Source: Salicibibacter cibarius (GTDB taxonomy: Bacteria; Bacillota; Bacilli; Bacillales; Marinococcaceae). Taken from it: a stretch of 64,000 nucleotides of DNA. Position 1 is the stretch's first letter. The number at the start of each line of letters is the position of its first letter. Shown here piece after piece: positions 58,381-64,000 of the stretch. Under the pieces are notes generated by a model. The model did not search any database, was not told where the DNA came from, and worked only from the letters and a program-made list of their open reading frames with translations. The translations under genes and the position numbers were made by a program. Location of the stretch: assembly GCF_016495725.1 (NCBI RefSeq), contig NZ_CP054705.1, positions 620,001 to 684,000 of the forward strand. The letters are read 5' to 3'.

Positions 58381-59604
58381 ATGACGACAAATGGGTTAGG
58401 CCACCCCATGAGCAGTAAAGAGCGAAATAAGTTTTTACGCGGCGCAATTTTCTTAATGGCCACGTCAGCGATCGGACCTGCTTTTCTTACCCAGACCGCT
58501 CAATTTACGCAAGATTACATGGCTAGTTTTGCGTTCGCGATTGTGGCATCAATTGTGATCGATATTGGCGTTCAACTCAATATTTGGCGCGTCATCTCTG
58601 TATCTGGGAAAAGAGGTCAAGAAATATCAAACATGGTCGTTCCCGGATTAGGGTATTTGATAGCTGGACTTATTATCTTCGGAGGATTTGCATTTAATAT
58701 TGGAAATCTGGGTGGTGCGGGATTAGGTCTTAATGTCCTTTTTGACCTGTCAATAGAAGTGGGTGCGATCATTATCACCGTGGCGACCATCATTATCTTT
58801 TCTATCAAAAACTACACTCGGATTATGGATGTTTTGCTGCAAATATTTGGCGTAGTTATGATTTTGATGACTGGTTATGTTATGTTAACCATGGATCCAC
58901 CGTATCAAGAAGCACTCGTCCAATCTGTACTGCCCGATGATTACTTAATTTTACTCCTTCCCCTCGTGACAATTGTGGGTGGCACGGTAGGCGGCTACAT
59001 TTCGTTTGCCGGCGGCCATCGGCTTGTGGACGCCGGAATTACCGGACAAGCGAATGTTCCTTTTGTTAGTCGTGCTTCGATCTATGGAATCATAACGACA
59101 GGCGTTATGCGTGTTTTTCTCTTTTTGGCGTTTCTAGGTGTGGTAAGTGCAGGTTTTACTTTAGATCCGGATAATCCGGCAGCCACTCCATTTCTCGTTG
59201 GTCTTGGTGATTTAGGCTATTACATGTTTGGGATTGTTTTAACAGCGGCTGCTATTAGTTCCGTCATTGGCGTGGCTTACACAAGTATTTCGTTTTTACG
59301 CTCGTTTCATCCGATGTTTGAAAAATACAATGGGTGGTTTATCGCTGGTTTTATTACCATCTCTGCGCTTGTATTCATTACAATCGGTGAACCGGTTATG
59401 CTCCTTATTCTTGCCGGTGCAGTGAACGGTATGATATTGCCTATCGTTCTAACGACGATATTAGTGGCTTCTCGGAAAAAATCAATTGTCGGAGATTATC
59501 GACATCCGGCTTGGCTGATTGTTGTTGGAGCAATCACTGTACTTTTCACGATTGGAGCAAGCATTGTGGCCTTTGAAGATATCGTTGCCTTATGGTTTAA
59601 CTAA
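58381..59604 (+). CDS. NRAMP-family transporter (YcsG-like)
   Basis: Protein of 407 residues with about eleven hydrophobic segments, ATG 58381 after AGGAGGGG. It resembles the YcsG branch of the NRAMP fold, with SAIGPAFLTQTAQFTQDYMA where metal transporters have the DPGN motif and VGGYISFAGGHRLVDAGITG. The DPGN and MPH metal-binding residues are not seen, so it probably does not carry divalent metals. In the pxp cluster it may import pyroglutamate or a related compound. This is inferred from position. Confidence 0.82.
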   Translation: MTTNGLGHPMSSKERNKFLRGAIFLMATSAIGPAFLTQTAQFTQDYMASFAFAIVASIVIDIGVQLNIWRVISVSGKRGQEISNMVVPGLGYLIAGLIIFGGFAFNIGNLGGAGLGLNVLFDLSIEVGAIIITVATIIIFSIKNYTRIMDVLLQIFGVVMILMTGYVMLTMDPPYQEALVQSVLPDDYLILLLPLVTIVGGTVGGYISFAGGHRLVDAGITGQANVPFVSRASIYGIITTGVMRVFLFLAFLGVVSAGFTLDPDNPAATPFLVGLGDLGYYMFGIVLTAAAISSVIGVAYTSISFLRSFHPMFEKYNGWFIAGFITISALVFITIGEPVMLLILAGAVNGMILPIVLTTILVASRKKSIVGDYRHPAWLIVVGAITVLFTIGASIVAFEDIVALWFN

Positions 59605-59625
59605 TGTTAAAAGGGGAGCTATAAA

Positions 59626-60384
59626 ATGAAAACCATCGACATGAACTGTGATATGGGCGAAAGTTTTGGCGTTTACACACTCGGAACGGATAAGGAAATT
59701 CTCCCTTACGTTTCTTCCGCCAACATCGCGTGTGGATTTCATGCCGGCGATCCTTCGATCATGAGGAAAACGGTGAAACTGGCGATTGAGAATGGCGTTG
59801 CCATCGGCGCACATCCGGGTTTGCCTGATTTAATGGGATTTGGGCGTCGTCACATTGATCTTTTTCCTGAAGAAGCATATGATCTTGTCGCCTATCAAGT
59901 CGGCGCGTTGTGGGGTATTGTGCAATCGGAAGGTGGGCATCTCCGACATGTGAAAGCACACGGCATGCTCTATAATCGGGCGACTCAGGATCCGGAACTG
60001 GCAGAGTCAATAGCCCGGGCGGTTTATGATATCGATCCCGATCTGGTTCTTTTCGGCTTGGCCGGTGGCGAGCTCCTTAACGCGGGAAAAAAAGTCGGGT
60101 TGAAAACCGGCAGTGAGGTATTCGCCGACCGTACGTATCAGGAAGACGGCACCCTTACATCACGACGTGAAGCAAATGCTCTGATCGAAGATGCCGGCTT
60201 AGCAGGTGAGCAGGTCACTCGCATGATTGAAGAAGGAAAAGTGCATGCGCAACAAGGCAAGGACGTGGACATCCTTGCCGAAACTGTCTGTATCCATGGC
60301 GACGGCCCCCATGCATTGGCGTTCGCAAAGTCCATTCGGGAAAAAATCGAAAACGCCGGTATCGGCATTCGGCCAATCGGATAG
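59626..60384 (+). CDS. pxpA: 5-oxoprolinase subunit PxpA (LamB/YcsF family)
   Basis: Protein of 252 residues, ATG 59626. Family marks: [20 protein letters not shown] at the start, [34 protein letters not shown], and [18 protein letters not shown]. PxpA is the catalytic hydrolase part of the 5-oxoprolinase complex with the products of pxpB and pxpC. Genes run pxpB, pxpC, decayed accB/ycsI, carrier, pxpA. Confidence 0.95.
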   Translation: MKTIDMNCDMGESFGVYTLGTDKEILPYVSSANIACGFHAGDPSIMRKTVKLAIENGVAIGAHPGLPDLMGFGRRHIDLFPEEAYDLVAYQVGALWGIVQSEGGHLRHVKAHGMLYNRATQDPELAESIARAVYDIDPDLVLFGLAGGELLNAGKKVGLKTGSEVFADRTYQEDGTLTSRREANALIEDAGLAGEQVTRMIEEGKVHAQQGKDVDILAETVCIHGDGPHALAFAKSIREKIENAGIGIRPIG

Positions 60385-60395
60385 CTGTATGCTTA

Positions 60396-60427
60396 AAGGC
60401 TGCCGTGACATTTGTCGCAACAGCCTT
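60396..60427. terminator. Hairpin between the convergent pxpA and MFS genes
   Basis: AAGGCTG (60396-60402) and CAGCCTT (60421-60427) with an inner GTGACA/TGTCGC part-stem. It lies 12 bases after the pxpA stop and before the end of the minus-strand gene, so it can serve both. There is no strong T-tract. Confidence 0.5.
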
Positions 60428-60447
60428 CATCATAAAACCCATTCTGT

Positions 60448-61710
60448 TCACCCGTTTGTCGCCTGTTGCTGATGACGAATGCGTTTGATATTAAAATGCA
60501 TCATGATAGCCATCAGAAGCGCTATCGCTAACAAAAAGATAAAGAGAACGAAGGCGCCTGTATAGTCAGCAGTGGCTCCAACAATTGTGGAAACTGCCAT
60601 CGGTCCGAAAACACCTGCCATCGCCCAGGCGGTTAGTGTATAACCATGAATCGCTCCTAACTGTTTCGTGCCGAATAAATCCCCGATGTAAGCCGGCAAA
60701 CATGCAAAGCCACCGCCGTAGCATGTCATGATAATAAACAAGAGGATCGCGAAGATCACTTCATTGGTCGTGAATGGCAAGAGAATGAATGCTCCCAATT
60801 GTAATGCGAAAAAGATCATATACGTGTTTGTGCGACCGATATAATCCGAAGCGCTTGCCCAGCCAATTCTCCCGAAACCGTTGAAAAAACCCATGATGCC
60901 GACAATGGTTGCCGCGGCGGCAGAACTTGCGCCCGTAATCGCCTGCGTCATATTCGAGGCAACAGCAAGCAGCATGATCCCTGCGGAAATGTTAATAAAC
61001 ATCATCCCCCACAACAAATAAAAACGGAATGTTTGCAGTGATTCCCGGGCATTGAGTTGGGCGAGATCTTCTTGCTTTTTCTTTTTACCCTCTTGTTTTT
61101 TCTGTTTCTGCTTTTTCATGTTTGCCGGTTCCCAGCCTTCCGGGGGTGGTGCGATATAGGAAGCTCCTGCAAACATGAGGATTAAGTAGGCAGCTCCGAG
61201 TGTATAAAACGTTGCCGGGATACTGATTATGCCCATCAAATTTTCGGCCACCGGGCTGGTAATGAGGGAACCGGCACCGAAGCCGAGGACGGCCATGCCT
61301 GTCGCGAGCCCGCGTCTGTCCGGAAACCACTTAACGAGAGTGGAAACGGGCGATATGTAACCGATTCCAAGACCGACACCACCAATCACACCGTAAAAAA
61401 GCACAAAGAGAGGCAAGCTCTCCATTTGGATCCCGAAACCTGCGCCCAATGTTCCCGTTCCAAATAGAACGGCGGAGATCATAGCGGATTTGCTAGGGCC
61501 GTTACGTTCGACAAATTTTCCGAGAAAAGCGGCAGACATACCGAGAAAAAATATAGCTGTCGTGAAAGCGAATGTTACCGCACCGATATCCCAACCAAGG
61601 GATTCGTTCAATGGATTTTGGTACACACTGTAGGCATAGACGGAACCGATCGACAAATGAATGGCAATGGCTGATACAGCAATCAACCAACGATTTTTGT
61701 TTGCTTGCAA
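60448..61710 (-). CDS. OFA-type MFS transporter
   Basis: Protein of about 420 residues with twelve hydrophobic segments. The start is taken at TTG 61710 (QANKNRWLIAV), 7 bases after AAGGGG; GTG 61719 overlaps the site. Family marks are SIGSVYAYSVYQNPLNESLG, KFVERNGPSKSAM, GVGLGIGYISPVSTLVKWFPDR and RGLATGMAVLGFGAGSL. The OFA group includes oxalate/formate antiporters and lactate- or pyruvate-type carriers. A lysine-rich loop of about residues 200-225 separates the halves. The neighbouring formate dehydrogenase hints at formate, but other carboxylates are possible. Confidence 0.85.
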   Translation of the reverse strand: MQANKNRWLIAVSAIAIHLSIGSVYAYSVYQNPLNESLGWDIGAVTFAFTTAIFFLGMSAAFLGKFVERNGPSKSAMISAVLFGTGTLGAGFGIQMESLPLFVLFYGVIGGVGLGIGYISPVSTLVKWFPDRRGLATGMAVLGFGAGSLITSPVAENLMGIISIPATFYTLGAAYLILMFAGASYIAPPPEGWEPANMKKQKQKKQEGKKKKQEDLAQLNARESLQTFRFYLLWGMMFINISAGIMLLAVASNMTQAITGASSAAAATIVGIMGFFNGFGRIGWASASDYIGRTNTYMIFFALQLGAFILLPFTTNEVIFAILLFIIMTCYGGGFACLPAYIGDLFGTKQLGAIHGYTLTAWAMAGVFGPMAVSTIVGATADYTGAFVLFIFLLAIALLMAIMMHFNIKRIRHQQQATNG

Positions 61711-61906
61711 AACGTACACCCCTTGTCACTTATGAAAATATTGAACAACTAGTAAATCTATTTCAGTGAGTACCCGCAACGCGTAGCGGTTAAACATTTA
61801 TTTAGGGTGCGCGATTTTAGACAAGGCTATGCTGGTAGATTGTTTTACAACGCTGTTAAAAAATGATATATATTAGAAAAAGAGTACGGTAAGGAGGTCT
61901 TCTGAA

Positions 61907-64000
61907 ATGCTCGATGTAAAGGTGAACGGTAAGCGCATACATGCAAAGGAAAACCAGAGCGTGCTTGACGTATTGACCGAACATGACATTGAAGTGCCAA
62001 GCCTGTGTTACCATCCAAGCCTTGGTGCGATTGAAACGTGTGACACGTGTATCGTCAGTGTGAACGGAGAATTGGTGCGCTCGTGTTCCGCGACGGTAAA
62101 GGACGGAGACGCGATCGCTACGAACGAGGAGACACACGAGGCACAACTCATCGCGATGGATCGCATTCTCGGTAACCATGAACTTTATTGTACGGTCTGT
62201 GATTACAACAACGGCAACTGCGAGATACATAATGCGGTTAAAGAGTTGAAAATGAGCCATCAAGAGACGCCTTTTGATTTCAAGCCTTATGAAGTGGACC
62301 GAAATGCCTTCTATCGTTATGATCCCGATCAGTGTATTCTGTGCGGGCGGTGTGTAGAGGCGTGTCAAGACGTACAAGTGACGGAAACGCTGACGATCGA
62401 TTGGGATCGGAAGCGTCCGCGTGTCATCTGGGACAAGGACTCCCCGATTGAGGAATCTTCCTGTGTCAATTGCGGCCACTGCTCAACCGTTTGCCCCTGC
62501 AACGCCATGATGGAAGTGGGCATGGAAGGAGAAGCCGGCTTTTTAACGGGGATTAAAGACTCTTCCATGCGCCCGATGATCAACATCACGAAAAATGTAG
62601 AAACGGGTTACGAGCAGCTCATGACCATTTCCGATATGGAGGCTTCGATGCGAGAAAATCGTATTGAAAAAACAAAAACGGTATGTACCTATTGTGGCGT
62701 GGGCTGCTCCTTTGATGTGTGGACGAAGGATCGTCAAGTCCTTAAAGTCGAACCTCAATCAGAAGCCCCGGCAAATGGCATTTCCACTTGCGTGAAAGGG
62801 AAGTTCGGTTGGGAATTTGTCAACAGCGAAGAACGTTTGACGAAGCCGCTCATCCGCGAAGGCGATGCGTTCCGCGAGGCGGAATGGGAAGAAGCTTACG
62901 ACTTGATCGTCAATAAATTCAAGGAAGAGAAAGAGAAAAACGGACCCGATTCGCTCGCGTTTATCACCTCTTCCAAATGTACGAATGAAGATTCATATGT
63001 CATGCAAAAGCTTAGTCGCGCGGTTATCGGTACGAACAATGTTGATAATTGTTCCCGTTATTGCCAGTCGCCGGCGACGATGGGTTTATGGCGAACGGTC
63101 GGTTACGGAGGGGACTCCGGAAGTATCACGGACATTGAAAAAGCCGAGCTCGTCATTATTACCGGTTCCAATACGGCGGAAGCCCACCCGGTCCTCGCGA
63201 CAAGAGTGAAACGGTCTCAAAAACTTCATGGGCAAAAAGTGATTGTCGCCGATCTGCGTAAGCATGAAATGGCTGATCGGGCCGACCGTTTTGTCCAACC
63301 GAAAGCCGGATCCGACCTCGTCTGGATTTCAGCCGTCACGAAATACATCATAGATCAAGGCTGGCATGACAGCGAATTTTTGGAGGAACATGTTAACGGC
63401 ATTGATGAATACATGGAAAGCCTTGCGCCGTACACCCTCGATTATGCCGAGGAAGTTACCGGTTTAACGAAAGAAGAAATGATCGAGATTGCCACATCGA
63501 TCCACGAAGCGGAAACGACTTGCTTTTTATGGGCGATGGGCATCACCCAACATGGCGGAGGCTCCGATACGAGCACGGCCATATCGAACTTGATGCTCGT
63601 GACCGGCAATTACATGAAACCGGGCGCAGGCACCTATCCGCTACGCGGGCATAACAATGTACAAGGTGCCAGTGACTTTGGCAGCATGCCTGATCGCTTC
63701 CCGGGTTACGAAAAAGTGCACGATGATGCGGTTCGTGAGCGTTATGAAAAAGGTTGGGGTGTGGATCTTCCGGCCGAGCCCGGACTGAACAATCATGAAA
63801 TGGTTGAGGCTATCCACGACGGTAATTTGAATATGATGTATTTAAAAGGCGAAGAGATGGGCATCGTTGATTCCAACGCCAATTATGTGCAGGAAGCGTT
63901 GGAGAAATTGGATTTCTTCGTCGTCCAGGACATCTTTTTTTCAAAAACGGCCGAGTTTGCGGATGTAGTGTTACCGGCTTCTCCGAGTTTTGAAAAAGAG
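61907..64000 (+). CDS. fdhA: Formate dehydrogenase large subunit with N-terminal FeS domains (partial)
   Basis: The frame starts at ATG 61907 after AAGGAGG and is open for 698 codons to the window edge. Domains in order: 2Fe-2S ferredoxin-like ([16 protein letters not shown]), His/Cys-rich NuoG-type cluster ([16 protein letters not shown]), two 4Fe-4S clusters ([11 protein letters not shown] and [11 protein letters not shown]), 4Fe-4S at the Mo domain (CTYCGVGC with CVKGKFG) and the molybdopterin part. The Mo ligand lies in [14 protein letters not shown] and is a cysteine (TGT or TGC), not selenocysteine. It matches the NAD-type formate dehydrogenases such as YrhE or YjgC of Bacillus. The C-terminal part is missing. 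Confidence 0.9.
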   Translation, partial: MLDVKVNGKRIHAKENQSVLDVLTEHDIEVPSLCYHPSLGAIETCDTCIVSVNGELVRSCSATVKDGDAIATNEETHEAQLIAMDRILGNHELYCTVCDYNNGNCEIHNAVKELKMSHQETPFDFKPYEVDRNAFYRYDPDQCILCGRCVEACQDVQVTETLTIDWDRKRPRVIWDKDSPIEESSCVNCGHCSTVCPCNAMMEVGMEGEAGFLTGIKDSSMRPMINITKNVETGYEQLMTISDMEASMRENRIEKTKTVCTYCGVGCSFDVWTKDRQVLKVEPQSEAPANGISTCVKGKFGWEFVNSEERLTKPLIREGDAFREAEWEEAYDLIVNKFKEEKEKNGPDSLAFITSSKCTNEDSYVMQKLSRAVIGTNNVDNCSRYCQSPATMGLWRTVGYGGDSGSITDIEKAELVIITGSNTAEAHPVLATRVKRSQKLHGQKVIVADLRKHEMADRADRFVQPKAGSDLVWISAVTKYIIDQGWHDSEFLEEHVNGIDEYMESLAPYTLDYAEEVTGLTKEEMIEIATSIHEAETTCFLWAMGITQHGGGSDTSTAISNLMLVTGNYMKPGAGTYPLRGHNNVQGASDFGSMPDRFPGYEKVHDDAVRERYEKGWGVDLPAEPGLNNHEMVEAIHDGNLNMMYLKGEEMGIVDSNANYVQEALEKLDFFVVQDIFFSKTAEFADVVLPASPSFEKE

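Noticed and set aside
61907-64000. Selenocysteine formate dehydrogenase
   Set aside because: The frame has no in-frame TGA; the [11 protein letters not shown] site has cysteine codons.
1-64000. tRNA or rRNA genes
   Set aside because: I saw no cloverleaf-type sequence or conserved rRNA segments on reading, but I could not run a dedicated search.

Overview
The window looks like the chromosome of a Gram-positive, low-to-mid GC member of the Bacillaceae. The Shine-Dalgarno sites are strong (AAGGAGG/GGAGG), there is a Bacillus-type TPP-controlled ylmB-tenA unit, a ycs/kip-type 5-oxoprolinase cluster and an NreABC-like nitrate-sensing set. Many exported proteins are acidic, which hints at a halophilic or alkaliphilic species; I do not name a genus. 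Two halves differ in base composition: about 1-29,300 is clearly AT-rich, while 29,500-64,000 is nearer half GC (judged by eye, not computed).

Region 1 (1-29,300) is an AT-rich catabolic island. It begins with a DsrE-like protein and a CO-dehydrogenase/xanthine-dehydrogenase-type molybdenum hydroxylase module (coxG, FAD subunit, 2Fe-2S subunit, large subunit, MoxR ATPase, VWA protein, XdhC). A DctPQM TRAP transporter, a maleate-isomerase-like enzyme, a BenE-like carrier and an EamA exporter follow. About 8 kb of nested insertion sequences (14.0-22.0 kb) then splits and truncates a tctA-type permease gene. Beyond it lie a 4,5-dihydroxyphthalate-decarboxylase-like gene, a TAXI-TRAP transporter pair and a second molybdenum hydroxylase large subunit with no small subunits of its own. 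The genes fit uptake and hydroxylation of an aromatic or N-heteroaromatic acid; the substrate is not deducible from the sequence.

Region 2 (29.5-38.4 kb) is molybdenum cofactor and molybdate supply: moaA, a moeB/thiF-like gene, moeA, a frameshifted mobB, moaE and moaD, followed by an EIIA-Glc-like PTS protein, small membrane proteins, modB-modA on the minus strand and a racemase-family gene.

Region 3 (38.6-48.2 kb) is a nitrate-respiration-like island. It has a membrane subunit, a 721-residue molybdopterin oxidoreductase, a four-cluster ferredoxin-like subunit, a Tat-exported Rieske protein, a two-helix membrane peptide, an unknown protein and a NarK-like transporter. Then come two histidine kinases, one LuxR-type response regulator and an NreA-like GAF protein. 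Siroheme genes (hemD, a sirB-like gene, sirC at 50.1-52.6 kb) would supply nitrite or sulfite reductase.

Region 4 (48.2-64 kb) holds a decayed Rpn-type nuclease gene, a glutamine-rich protein, small unknown genes and two 52-bp repeat arrays (one of them back at 34.6 kb). It also has the TPP riboswitch with ylmB-tenA, the 5-oxoprolinase cluster (pxpB, pxpC, a decayed accB/ycsI remnant, an NRAMP-type carrier, pxpA), an OFA-type MFS transporter and the start of a large formate dehydrogenase that runs off the window. Molybdenum links much of the window: two Mo hydroxylase large subunits, a nitrate-reductase-like enzyme, a formate dehydrogenase, cofactor synthesis and molybdate uptake. Several genes carry single-base frameshifts in homopolymer runs, which could be real decay or sequencing error.
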